A stretch of DNA of 64,000 nucleotides, from NCBI RefSeq assembly GCF_014641495.1, contig NZ_BMHV01000019.1, positions 1 through 64,000 on the forward strand, given 5' to 3'. Both the position numbers and the translations under genes were made by a program. Positions 54,736-63,067 of the stretch are shown piece after piece (position 1 is the first letter of the stretch; each line of letters starts with the position of its first letter). This DNA comes from Terasakiella brassicae. GTDB lineage: Bacteria; Pseudomonadota; Alphaproteobacteria; Rhodospirillales; Terasakiellaceae. The notes under the pieces were generated by a model. It ran no database searches and was not told the origin of the DNA. It worked only from the letters and a program-made list of their open reading frames with translations.

Positions 54736-54739
54736 AACG

Positions 54740-54789
54740 AATAAGTTAGAGCATGGCAAGTGACAGTTATTGAGCGCGCCATGCTCTAA
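54740..54789. repeat. Dispersed palindromic repeat, copy C (hairpin)
   Basis: TTAGAGCATGGC (54746-54757) and GCCATGCTCTAA (54778-54789) make a perfect 12-bp stem with a 20-nt loop, followed by TAAAAAAAC. The left part AATAAGTTAGAGCAT is identical to 31344-31358. It lies between the transporter and the catabolic genes and may limit read-through or stabilise RNA ends. Confidence 0.7.
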
Positions 54790-54834
54790 TAAAAAAACAA
54801 AATCATATACTTATCTTTGGAAGGATTGAGAACC

Positions 54835-55734
54835 ATGTGGAATGGAATGATGCCTGCTGTCACAACGAAATTTACAGCAGACGGTGCGATTGACGCAGCA
54901 GAAATGGAACGTTGCGTTGGTTTGCAGATGGATGCAGGCAATGCAGGCGTTATTGTGTGCGGTACACTTGGGGAAGGCAATATGCTGTCCCACGAGGAAC
55001 GCATCGAAACGGTAAAAATTGCAAAATCGGCTTGCGGTAATAAACCCGTCTTATTGACCGTTAGCGAAGCGGGTACACGCGAAGCTTGTGAACTTGCGCA
55101 GATGGGTCGCAAGGCTGGTGCGGATGGTCTGATGATTGTACCAAGTCCGATCTATCACACTGACCGTGATGAAACGATCACGAACCTGAAAGCGATTTCT
55201 TCTGCGGGTGATCTGCCGGTGATGATTTATTCCAACCGCGTGGCTTACCGTGTGGATGTGACACCGGAAATGATGATGGAACTGGCCGATGATGACCGTA
55301 TGGTGGCCGTTAAAGAAAGTTCTGATGATATCCGTCGTTTAACAGAGATCATCAATGTTTGTGGTGATCGTTATAAAATCCTGACAGGTGTAGACAACCT
55401 GGGTCTGGAAGCTCTGTTGATGGGTGCAGATGGCTGGGTTTCCGGCGTTTCGATTGCTTTCCCGGAAGAAAACCAGCGTATCTATGATCTGGTTCGTGCC
55501 GGTCGTACGGAAGAAGCGCGTGAAATTTATCGTTGGTTGCGCCCACTTCTGGATTTGGATGTTTCAACGTTCCTTGTTCAACAAATTAAATTGGCCGAAG
55601 CCATTTCCGTAGGTTCCACGGAATATGTACGTCCGCCGCGTCAAATCCTGAAAGGTGAGCACCGCGCACGCGTTGAAAAAATCATCCGTGACCAAATCGC
55701 TTGCCGCCCGGACCTGTCTAAATACGCACTCTAA
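54835..55734 (+). CDS. DapA-family 1-pyrroline-4-hydroxy-2-carboxylate deaminase (probable)
   Basis: About 299 aa from the ATG at 54835, with GGAAGG upstream (a TTG at 54817 is in frame but overlaps that site). Class I aldolase of the DHDPS/NAL superfamily: GTLGEGNMLSHEERIETV, MIYSNRVAYRVDVTPEM with the conserved Tyr, and the Schiff-base Lys in MVAVKESSDDIRRLTEI. Next to epimerase, D-hydroxyproline dehydrogenase and semialdehyde dehydrogenase genes, it is best read as the deaminase that converts pyrroline-4-hydroxy-2-carboxylate to 2-oxoglutarate semialdehyde (LhpC-like in pseudomonads). True dihydrodipicolinate synthase would usually show a TTGE-type motif and stand elsewhere. Confidence 0.85.
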   Translation: MWNGMMPAVTTKFTADGAIDAAEMERCVGLQMDAGNAGVIVCGTLGEGNMLSHEERIETVKIAKSACGNKPVLLTVSEAGTREACELAQMGRKAGADGLMIVPSPIYHTDRDETITNLKAISSAGDLPVMIYSNRVAYRVDVTPEMMMELADDDRMVAVKESSDDIRRLTEIINVCGDRYKILTGVDNLGLEALLMGADGWVSGVSIAFPEENQRIYDLVRAGRTEEAREIYRWLRPLLDLDVSTFLVQQIKLAEAISVGSTEYVRPPRQILKGEHRARVEKIIRDQIACRPDLSKYAL

Positions 55735-55755
55735 GTAAAAGGGACGTCTTTTATA

Positions 55756-57186
55756 ATGACTACTTTTCCCAACTTGATCGGTGGGGAATGGACGATGGGG
55801 ACCAACAGTGTCCCCAACGTCAATCCGTCCGATATAAATGATATCATCGGCGAAGCCGCCAGTGCGACAGCCGATGAAATGAATACAGCGATTGAAGTCG
55901 CCCATGCAGCGCAAGCCGGGTGGGGGACATCGACCCCGCAGCAACGATTTGATGTGCTGGATACAATCGCAACAGAAATTCTTGCCCGTAAAGAAGAACT
56001 GGGTGAATTACTGGCGCGTGAAGAAGGCAAGACATTGCCGGAAGGGATCGGCGAAGTTGCCCGTGCCGGACAAATATTTAAATTCTTTGCCGGGGAAGCC
56101 TTGCGCATACCGGGGGAACGACTTGATTCTGTTCGTCCTGGCGTGGAAGTCGACATGCGCCGCGAAGCTGTTGGCGTGATCGGCCTGATCACACCGTGGA
56201 ATTTCCCCATCGCCATTCCGGCGTGGAAAGCAGCCCCGGCCCTGTGTTACGGCAATGCGGTTGTTTTGAAGGCTGCCGAAGCCGTACCGGGTAGTGCCTG
56301 GGCCTTGGCAGATATCATTCACCGTTCCGGTCTGCCTGCCGGTGTGTTTAATCTTGTAAATGGTCGTGGTTCTGAAATTGGCCCGGTTATGATTGATCAT
56401 CCGAAAGTTGCGGCTGTTTCCTTTACGGGTTCCGTACAAACAGGTCGTTCTGTTGCACAAGCCTGTACCAAGAACTTGAAAAAAGTTCAGTTGGAAATGG
56501 GGGGCAAAAACCCGATGGTCGTTCTGGATGATGCCGATCTTGATGTGGCTGTCGGTGCATGTCTGAACGGGGCGTTTTTCTCAACCGGACAACGGTGCAC
56601 AGCGTCCAGTCGATTGATTGTGACGCAAGGTATTTATGATGATTTCGTCGCGGCCCTCAGCAAGGCTGTCAGTGGTTTGAAAGTCGGTGATGCCCGTGAC
56701 AGCGCCACACAAATCGGCCCGGTCATTGATGAACGCCAATTGGCAAAAGACCTTGAATATGTCGAAATAGCCAAGGCCGAAGGCGCGAAACTGGCCTGTG
56801 GTGGTGAAAAAATCGATGGCAAAGGGCATTTCATGACCCCGGCCTTGTTTGTCGATACCACCAATGACATGCGCATCAACCGCGAAGAAGTCTTCGGTCC
56901 GGTCGCAACCGTGATCAAGGCCAAAGATTATGACGAAGCACTGGCAATTGCCAACGATACGGAATTCGGCCTGTCTGCCGGAATTTGTACGACATCCTTG
57001 AAATATGCCACCGATTTTAAGGCACGTTCCAAGGCTGGCATGGTGATGGTCAATCTGCCGACAGCGGGTGTGGATTATCACGTGCCGTTTGGCGGGACCA
57101 AAGGGTCCAGTTACGGTTCGCGGGAACAAGGCCGATATGCAGTTGAGTTCTACACCACCGTTAAAACGTCTTATACTCAAGCTTAA
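55756..57186 (+). CDS. 2-oxoglutarate semialdehyde dehydrogenase (ALDH family)
   Basis: 476 aa NAD(P)+-dependent aldehyde dehydrogenase. PWNFPIAIPAWKAAPALCYGN and FTGSVQTGR form the cofactor site, LEMGGKNPMVVLDDAD holds the catalytic Glu, and GQRCTASSRLIV the nucleophilic Cys. The C-terminal FGGTKGSSYGSREQGRYAVEFYTTVKT is usual for the family. In the operon context it should oxidise 2-oxoglutarate semialdehyde to 2-oxoglutarate, the last step of trans-4-hydroxyproline catabolism. It begins 22 bp after the deaminase gene. Confidence 0.9.
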   Translation: MTTFPNLIGGEWTMGTNSVPNVNPSDINDIIGEAASATADEMNTAIEVAHAAQAGWGTSTPQQRFDVLDTIATEILARKEELGELLAREEGKTLPEGIGEVARAGQIFKFFAGEALRIPGERLDSVRPGVEVDMRREAVGVIGLITPWNFPIAIPAWKAAPALCYGNAVVLKAAEAVPGSAWALADIIHRSGLPAGVFNLVNGRGSEIGPVMIDHPKVAAVSFTGSVQTGRSVAQACTKNLKKVQLEMGGKNPMVVLDDADLDVAVGACLNGAFFSTGQRCTASSRLIVTQGIYDDFVAALSKAVSGLKVGDARDSATQIGPVIDERQLAKDLEYVEIAKAEGAKLACGGEKIDGKGHFMTPALFVDTTNDMRINREEVFGPVATVIKAKDYDEALAIANDTEFGLSAGICTTSLKYATDFKARSKAGMVMVNLPTAGVDYHVPFGGTKGSSYGSREQGRYAVEFYTTVKTSYTQA

Positions 57187-57197
57187 GGACACATATC

Positions 57198-58433
57198 ATG
57201 GGGAAGTCAGAGGACATTATCGTTATCGGCGCAGGGATCGTCGGATTGGCGATTGCGGAAAAACTGGTGCATGAAGGCCATTCTGTGACCTTGATAGAAC
57301 GTGAAGAAATCGCAGCCGGTGCCTCACGCGGTAATGCGGCAGGATTGGCGTTTTCCGATATTATGCCGTTGGCTTCCCCCGGTATTGTTAAAAAAGCAAT
57401 TAAGTGGTTTTTGGATCCTGTCGGCCCCTTTGCCGTGGTGCCACAGGATCTTCCTCACACAATGGGCTGGTTGATCCGTTTCTTAAAAGCAGCACGCCCC
57501 GGACAATTTAAACGCAGTATAGACGTGCAGGCAGCGTTGATGCATTTGGGCAAGGATAGTTTTGCCTTGATGCTGGATCGTTGTGGCCTGTCATCTATGG
57601 TGCGCACAAACGGTGCATTGCATCTGTATGAAAGTAAATCGGCCTATCAGAATGATCTGAAAAACTGGGAATTCAGAAAGCAGCATAATATTGCTTTTGA
57701 ATGTTATGAAGATGCAGCCTTGCATCAATTCCAACCCGGTCTTGCACCGTCCTTTGTTGCAGGGATTTTTGCGTCCACTTGGCAATCGGTATCTGATCCG
57801 CATGATTTTTGCCTCGCGCTTCATCGGGTGCTGAGTGAAAAGGGGTTGAAAACGATTTATGGGGAGGTGCGATCCGTTGCAAAAGGCAATGTAACGATGG
57901 CCAATGGGGATCGTTTGGAAGCTGGTAAAATTGTGATTGCAGCAGGTCCGTGGTCTGCGCAACTCAGTGGTCAATTGGGTGATCCTGTGCCGTTGATCGG
58001 GGAGCGTGGTTATAATACGACACTGCCCAAAGATGCATGGTCCGATCTGGATCATACCTTGGTCTTTAGTGAGCATGGCTTTGTTGTTGTGCCGCTGGAA
58101 AACGGTGTACGTGTCGGCGGTGCATCTGAAATTGCAAAATTGGGGCGGGACCCCAATTATAAACGATCTAAAACCATGCTGGCGAAAGCGAAAAAACTAT
58201 TACCAGCCTTAAAACCGCAAGACGGGGAAGAATGGATGGGTGCTCGTCCGGCGATCCCCGATACCTTGCCTGTGATCGGTCATTCATCGGCAAGTGATGA
58301 TATTATTTATGCTTTCGGGCACGGGCATTTGGGCCTGACCCAATCCAGTGCAACCGCCCAGCTTGTCTGGGAATTGATCAATAATAAGAAAACGTCCATT
58401 GATATAACGGCGCTGCGTGCAAACCGTTTTTAA
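57198..58433 (+). CDS. FAD-dependent D-hydroxyproline dehydrogenase (DadA-like)
   Basis: 411 aa of the D-amino-acid oxidase/dehydrogenase family. N-terminal Rossmann motif IVIGAGIVGLAIAEKLVHEGHSV, then GASRGNAAGLAF; KIVIAAGPWSAQLSGQLG and C-terminal GARPAIPDTLPVIGHSS, GHGHLGLTQSSATAQLV complete the FAD and substrate sites. It should oxidise cis-4-hydroxy-D-proline, made by the epimerase, to pyrroline-4-hydroxy-2-carboxylate, passing electrons to the respiratory chain. A single-chain type, unlike the multi-subunit dehydrogenases of some pseudomonads. 11 bp after the ALDH gene. Confidence 0.88.
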   Translation: MGKSEDIIVIGAGIVGLAIAEKLVHEGHSVTLIEREEIAAGASRGNAAGLAFSDIMPLASPGIVKKAIKWFLDPVGPFAVVPQDLPHTMGWLIRFLKAARPGQFKRSIDVQAALMHLGKDSFALMLDRCGLSSMVRTNGALHLYESKSAYQNDLKNWEFRKQHNIAFECYEDAALHQFQPGLAPSFVAGIFASTWQSVSDPHDFCLALHRVLSEKGLKTIYGEVRSVAKGNVTMANGDRLEAGKIVIAAGPWSAQLSGQLGDPVPLIGERGYNTTLPKDAWSDLDHTLVFSEHGFVVVPLENGVRVGGASEIAKLGRDPNYKRSKTMLAKAKKLLPALKPQDGEEWMGARPAIPDTLPVIGHSSASDDIIYAFGHGHLGLTQSSATAQLVWELINNKKTSIDITALRANRF

Positions 58434-58450
58434 ATAAGGAATAAAAAGAA

Positions 58451-59452
58451 ATGGCAAAACATACTTTCTTCTGTATCGACGGTCATACGTGTGGCAATCC
58501 GGTGCGTCTGGTGGCTGGTGGTGGCCCTGATCTAACAGGGGCCACAATGTTGGAAAAACGGGCACATTTTTTGGCAGAATATGACTGGATCCGTACCGGG
58601 TTGATGTTTGAACCACGTGGGCACGACATGATGTCCGGTTCGATCCTGTATCCACCGACCCGTGAAGATTGCGATGTTGGCGTTCTTTATATTGAAACAT
58701 CAGGCTGTTTACCCATGTGTGGGCATGGCACCATCGGGACGGTGACGATGGCGATTGAAAACGGCCTTGTAAAACCGAAAACACCGGGTGTTTTAAATCT
58801 GGATACCCCGGCGGGCAAGGTGGTTGCGGAATATACACAAGTGGGCGAATATGTGGAAGAAGTCCGCCTGACGAATGTTCCCTCTTTCCTTTATAAACAA
58901 GGCCTAAGCGCGGAAATTGACGGGCTGGGTGATATTTTTGTTGATGTGGCCTATGGTGGAAACTTTTATGCCATTGTCGATGCACAAAGCAATTTTCAGG
59001 ATATGGCGGATTTTACGGCAGGTGAACTGGTCGGGTTCAGCCCCAAACTGCGCGCTGCCTTGAACGAAAAGTACGAATTTATCCATCCTGAAAAACCGGA
59101 AATTCAAGGCTTGAGCCATATCCTGTGGACAGGCAACACAACCCAGCCGGAAGCCACGGCGCGCAATGCCGTCTTTTATGGCGATAAAGCGATTGATCGT
59201 TCCCCATGTGGGACGGGCACATCCTCGCGCATGGCACAATGGGCGGCACTGGGTAAATTGAATGTGGGTGATGATTTCATCCATGAAAGCATTATCGGAT
59301 CCTTGTTTAAAGGGCGTGTCGAAGGGGCCACAAAAGTCGGCGATTATGACGCGATTATTCCATCAATTGCAGGCTGGGCACGTATGACAGGCACGAATAC
59401 GATCTATATTGATGATCGTGATCCTTATGCACATGGGTTTGTGGTGAAATAA
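58451..59452 (+). CDS. 4-hydroxyproline 2-epimerase (proline racemase family)
   Basis: 333 aa. Both catalytic cysteines are present: C90 in [10 protein letters not shown] and C253 in [14 protein letters not shown]. This Cys/Cys pair together with [19 protein letters not shown] fits trans-4-hydroxy-L-proline to cis-4-hydroxy-D-proline epimerases better than true proline racemases, and the neighbouring genes agree. First enzyme of the pathway; cytoplasmic. Confidence 0.9.
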   Translation: MAKHTFFCIDGHTCGNPVRLVAGGGPDLTGATMLEKRAHFLAEYDWIRTGLMFEPRGHDMMSGSILYPPTREDCDVGVLYIETSGCLPMCGHGTIGTVTMAIENGLVKPKTPGVLNLDTPAGKVVAEYTQVGEYVEEVRLTNVPSFLYKQGLSAEIDGLGDIFVDVAYGGNFYAIVDAQSNFQDMADFTAGELVGFSPKLRAALNEKYEFIHPEKPEIQGLSHILWTGNTTQPEATARNAVFYGDKAIDRSPCGTGTSSRMAQWAALGKLNVGDDFIHESIIGSLFKGRVEGATKVGDYDAIIPSIAGWARMTGTNTIYIDDRDPYAHGFVVK

Positions 59453-59453
59453 A

Positions 59454-60491
59454 ATGCGGTCAAACAAAATCATTCATATCGTTGGCTGCCATGCTGAGGG
59501 TGAAGTTGGCGATGTTATTGTCGGCGGTGTTGCCCCGCCACCCGGCGATACTTTGTGGGAACAATCGCGTTTTATTGCCAAGGATGAAACCTTGCGCAAC
59601 TTTGTCCTGAACGAGCCACGCGGCGGGGTCTTTCGTCATGTCAATCTGTTGGTGCCACCCAAGAACCCCAAGGCGCAAATGGGTTGGATCATTATGGAAC
59701 CCGAAGATACGCCGCCAATGTCCGGGTCCAATTCCATCTGTGTGTCCACGGTTTTGTTGGAAACAGGTATTTTGCCGATGGTGGAGCCGGAAACCAAAAT
59801 GACGTTGGAAGCCCCCGGCGGTTTGGTTGAAGTCACAGCAAGCTGTAAAGACGGCAAAGTCGAAAAAGTGACCGTCCAAAATGTACCTTCCTTCGCAGAT
59901 AAACTGGATGCCACGTTGGAAGTTGCCGGACTGGGAACGATTACGGTGGATACGGCCTTTGGCGGGGACAGTTTTGTTATGGCGAGCGCCCAGGAACTGG
60001 GATTTACCATTACCCCGGATGAAGCCCGCGATTTAGCGGAAATTGGGATCAAAATTACCAATGCCGCAAATGAACAATTGGGTTTTCATCATCCGACAAA
60101 CCCGGATTGGACACATTGTTCTTTCTGTCAAATCCATGCCCCGATGATCGAAGAAGACGGGATCAAGTCTGTAAAAAATACCGTTGTGATCCAACCCGGT
60201 AAGTTGGACCGTTCCCCAACCGGAACCGGGGTGTCTGCCCGTATGGCCGTGTTACATGCGCGCGGTTTGATGGAAGTTGGCGAACGTTATATTGCGCGTT
60301 CGGTTATCAATTCACGTTTTGACGGACGGATCGTTAAAACGACCAAGGTTGGCGAAAAAGACGCAATTGTCCCTGAGTTATCAGGTCGTGGCTGGATTAC
60401 GGGCACATATCAGCACATGCTGGACCCCACGGACCCTTGGCCGGGTGGCTACCGGATCGGTGACACGTGGCCCATGTTGAAAGGTAAATAA
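59454..60491 (+). CDS. lhpH: trans-3-hydroxy-L-proline dehydratase-like protein (proline racemase family)
   Basis: 345 aa, second paralogue of the proline racemase family, one base after the epimerase stop. The two catalytic positions differ from the epimerase: S90 (TPPMSGSNS) replaces the first Cys and T256 ([14 protein letters not shown]) the second. A Thr in the second position is the mark of trans-3-hydroxy-L-proline dehydratases, which form pyrroline-2-carboxylate; those usually keep Cys at the first position, so the Ser/Thr pair is worth testing. The adjacent reductase gene supports the role (LhpH/LhpI pair known in Azospirillum). An uncharacterised epimerase activity is the alternative. 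Confidence 0.75.
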   Translation: MRSNKIIHIVGCHAEGEVGDVIVGGVAPPPGDTLWEQSRFIAKDETLRNFVLNEPRGGVFRHVNLLVPPKNPKAQMGWIIMEPEDTPPMSGSNSICVSTVLLETGILPMVEPETKMTLEAPGGLVEVTASCKDGKVEKVTVQNVPSFADKLDATLEVAGLGTITVDTAFGGDSFVMASAQELGFTITPDEARDLAEIGIKITNAANEQLGFHHPTNPDWTHCSFCQIHAPMIEEDGIKSVKNTVVIQPGKLDRSPTGTGVSARMAVLHARGLMEVGERYIARSVINSRFDGRIVKTTKVGEKDAIVPELSGRGWITGTYQHMLDPTDPWPGGYRIGDTWPMLKGK

Positions 60492-60495
60492 GAAA

Positions 60496-61425
60496 ATGAG
60501 CACGATCCCTTTTTTGCAGGCAAGTGATGTCGAACATAATTTAAGCTGGATGGATGTCAGCGATGCCATGATCAATGGGCATAAACAGCATGAACGTGCC
60601 GATATTGATGATATCCTGTTTAAGCATGGGGATGATGCCATGTTGAACCGTGCAGCATGGATCAAGGGGGCTGGCATTGGTGTTAAAACAGCAACGATTT
60701 TCCCTGAAAACCTGAAACGAAATCCGGTTCTGCCCAGTATTCATGCGGTGTTTAGCCTGTTTGATGATCAAACGGGTGTCCCAACCGCCTTGATCGACGG
60801 AACATTGGTGACGAAATGGAAAACGGCAGGGGATTCCATTTTGGGTGCGCGCCTATTGGCCCGCAAGGATAGCAAGGTTTTGACTGTGGTTGGGGCGGGC
60901 GCGGTCGCCGCGTCCTTGATTGACGCCTATCGTGAAGTCTTTCCCGGATTGGAAACAATTCAGTTGTGGAACCGTACTTTTGAAAAAGCCCAAAAGCTGG
61001 CGGATGAAAAGGGTGTTATCACCATTGAAAACTTACCTGAAGCGATAGAGTGTTCAGATATTGTATCCAGTGCGACCATGACGATTGAACCGTTCTTAAA
61101 CGGGGATTGGTTTAAACCGGGCACCCATGTGGACCTGATTGGTGCCTACCGCCCCGATATGCGCGAAGCACAGGATAACTTATTAACCAAATCCCGCTTA
61201 TTCGTTGATGCCCGTGAAACCACCATCCATGATATTGGAGAATTGCGTATTCCGATTGAACGCGGTGTCATTGGCGAAAACGATATCATTGCTGATTTTT
61301 ATGATCTGTGTAATGGCGCAGCGGGTCGTACATCTGATGATGAAATTACCTTGTTTAAAAACGGTGGTGGGGCGCATCTTGATTTAATGACCGCGCTTTA
61401 CATTCAAAAAACGGCGAAAGGTTAA
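60496..61425 (+). CDS. lhpI: Pyrroline-2-carboxylate reductase-like protein (ornithine cyclodeaminase/mu-crystallin family)
   Basis: 309 aa. The Rossmann segment VLTVVGAGAVAASLIDAYREVFPGLETIQLWNRT and the N-terminal GIGVKTATIFPENLKRNPVLPS with the substrate Lys are typical of the OCD/mu-crystallin superfamily. It follows the dehydratase by 4 bp, so it should reduce pyrroline-2-carboxylate to L-proline with NAD(P)H, as shown for LhpI of Azospirillum. Ornithine cyclodeaminase itself is less likely in this context. Confidence 0.8.
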   Translation: MSTIPFLQASDVEHNLSWMDVSDAMINGHKQHERADIDDILFKHGDDAMLNRAAWIKGAGIGVKTATIFPENLKRNPVLPSIHAVFSLFDDQTGVPTALIDGTLVTKWKTAGDSILGARLLARKDSKVLTVVGAGAVAASLIDAYREVFPGLETIQLWNRTFEKAQKLADEKGVITIENLPEAIECSDIVSSATMTIEPFLNGDWFKPGTHVDLIGAYRPDMREAQDNLLTKSRLFVDARETTIHDIGELRIPIERGVIGENDIIADFYDLCNGAAGRTSDDEITLFKNGGGAHLDLMTALYIQKTAKG

Positions 61426-61428
61426 ACA

Positions 61429-62925
61429 ATGCATTATCCCAGCATATTTAACGATGCCATTGGCCCTGTGATGCGCGGGGCGTCCAGTTCTCATGTTGCC
61501 GCAGCCCATCGGATTGGTGCCTTGGCACGTGATTATATGAACGGTGATTTCCATACAGTCCTCATTGAATATGACCCAAATGGATCGTTGGAACCGACCC
61601 ATGAAAGTCAAGGTTCTGATATGGGGCTGTTTACCGCCTTGATGGGGTGGGATGTCACAGACGAACGTATGACAGAAGCCGGGCGATATCTGGAAGAAAG
61701 CGGATGTTCGGTTGAAATCCGTATTACCGATTATGGGGCGACACACGAAAATACTTATAAGCTGACCTTGGAAAGTGATGTGGATAAAGTCTGCATGATT
61801 GCGATTTCCACAGGTGGTGGCATGATCGAAGTGATCGAGATCAACGGCATCAAGCTTTCTATGTTTGGGGATTATCACGAAACCCTGATTTTCAGCGAAG
61901 ATGAAACGCTGGTTGATGGGCAAAATGCAGATTATATCTTGAAACGCCAAAGGGTGATCCAAGTCAAAGGCCAAGACTTTGTCACGGTTCCCGATGGAAT
62001 TGAGGTGCGCACAATGGCCCCGGTTTTGCCCATCGGGGCACGCAAAACCATGATGGTTCCCTTTGTTGATACAACATCCATGCTGGCCTTTAATGAGGAT
62101 AAAAATCTCAGCTTGTGGGAACTGGCACTGAAATATGAAAGTGCGCGCGGCAATATCAGTGAAGAGATCGTGTTTGAAAAAATGCGCGACATTGTTCGTA
62201 TCCTTGATCATTCCATCGATCAAGGGATTAAGGGCACGACCTATGAAGATCGGATTTATCCGGCACAAGCCCCAAAATATAAAGAAAAAACCGGGGCGAA
62301 CAACTTCCTGAACCTTGGTCTGCATAATGATGTCATTCTGGCGGTGACGGCTTTGATGGATGTTAAAAGTTCGATGGGGGTGATTGTTGCCGCACCGACT
62401 GCCGGGTCATGCGGAACTTTACCGGGAACGTGTCTTGGTGTTGCCAATGCGCTGAATATGGACGAAGACCAAAAGGTCAAGGCCATGTTGGCGGCAGGAT
62501 TGATCGGCGTTTTTATCGCCCATATGGCAACGTTTTCAGCAGAAATCGGCGGCTGTCAGGCGGAAACGGGATCCGGGTCCGGTATGGCTGCGGCCGCTCT
62601 TGTTACTCTGTTTGACGGCACACTTGATCAGTCTATCGGGGCGGCGTCAATGGCGTTGCAAAATACATTCGGTCTGGTCTGTGATCCGGTGGCAAACCGG
62701 GTGGAAGCCCCCTGTCTGGGTAAAAACGTTTTGATGGCTGGTAATGCCTTGTCAGCGGCCAATATGGCCTTGGCCGGGTTTGATCCGTTAATCCCGCTGG
62801 ATGAAGTCATTATTGCCATGCATCAGGTTGGACAATCCATCCCCTGTGAATTGCGCTGTACCGGCAAGGGTGGTCTGGCGATGACACCGACGGGACAAAA
62901 GATTTTTAAACAAATGAACAACTAA
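61429..62925 (+). CDS. sdaA: L-serine ammonia-lyase, Fe-S dependent, one-chain form
   Basis: 498 aa. The beta-like ACT-bearing N-terminus (IFNDAIGPVMRGASSSHVAAAHRIGALARDYMNG) and the alpha-type catalytic part (MGVIVAAPTAGSCGTLPGTCLG; GGCQAETGSGSGMAAAALV; CDPVANRVEAPCLGKNV) are fused. The cysteines for the 4Fe-4S cluster are in place. The reaction is L-serine to pyruvate and ammonia. The gene begins 4 bp after the reductase gene, so it belongs to the hydroxyproline operon, where a serine dehydratase is not an obvious step. It may act on another beta-hydroxy amino acid or serve co-metabolised serine from collagen-like peptides. Confidence 0.88.
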   Translation: MHYPSIFNDAIGPVMRGASSSHVAAAHRIGALARDYMNGDFHTVLIEYDPNGSLEPTHESQGSDMGLFTALMGWDVTDERMTEAGRYLEESGCSVEIRITDYGATHENTYKLTLESDVDKVCMIAISTGGGMIEVIEINGIKLSMFGDYHETLIFSEDETLVDGQNADYILKRQRVIQVKGQDFVTVPDGIEVRTMAPVLPIGARKTMMVPFVDTTSMLAFNEDKNLSLWELALKYESARGNISEEIVFEKMRDIVRILDHSIDQGIKGTTYEDRIYPAQAPKYKEKTGANNFLNLGLHNDVILAVTALMDVKSSMGVIVAAPTAGSCGTLPGTCLGVANALNMDEDQKVKAMLAAGLIGVFIAHMATFSAEIGGCQAETGSGSGMAAAALVTLFDGTLDQSIGAASMALQNTFGLVCDPVANRVEAPCLGKNVLMAGNALSAANMALAGFDPLIPLDEVIIAMHQVGQSIPCELRCTGKGGLAMTPTGQKIFKQMNN

Positions 62926-63067
62926 GGAACGGGCGTTTCTTTCCGACATTTAAATCGGGAAGGAACCAACCGCACCATGATTTTTATGGAAGGCACGCGA
63001 ACATGCGTTGTGTCAATGGATCCGCTTTGCCTGAAACAAGGTAAGAAGTCGTAGTGAGGAATAGATT

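Noticed and set aside
54835-55734. Lysine-biosynthetic dihydrodipicolinate synthase (dapA)
   Set aside because: The superfamily is right, but the operon context and YSNRVAYRVD segment favour the hydroxyproline deaminase.
62926-63067. Terminator after the serine dehydratase gene
   Set aside because: The TTCCGA/TCGGGAA hairpin is short and imperfect and has no T-run.
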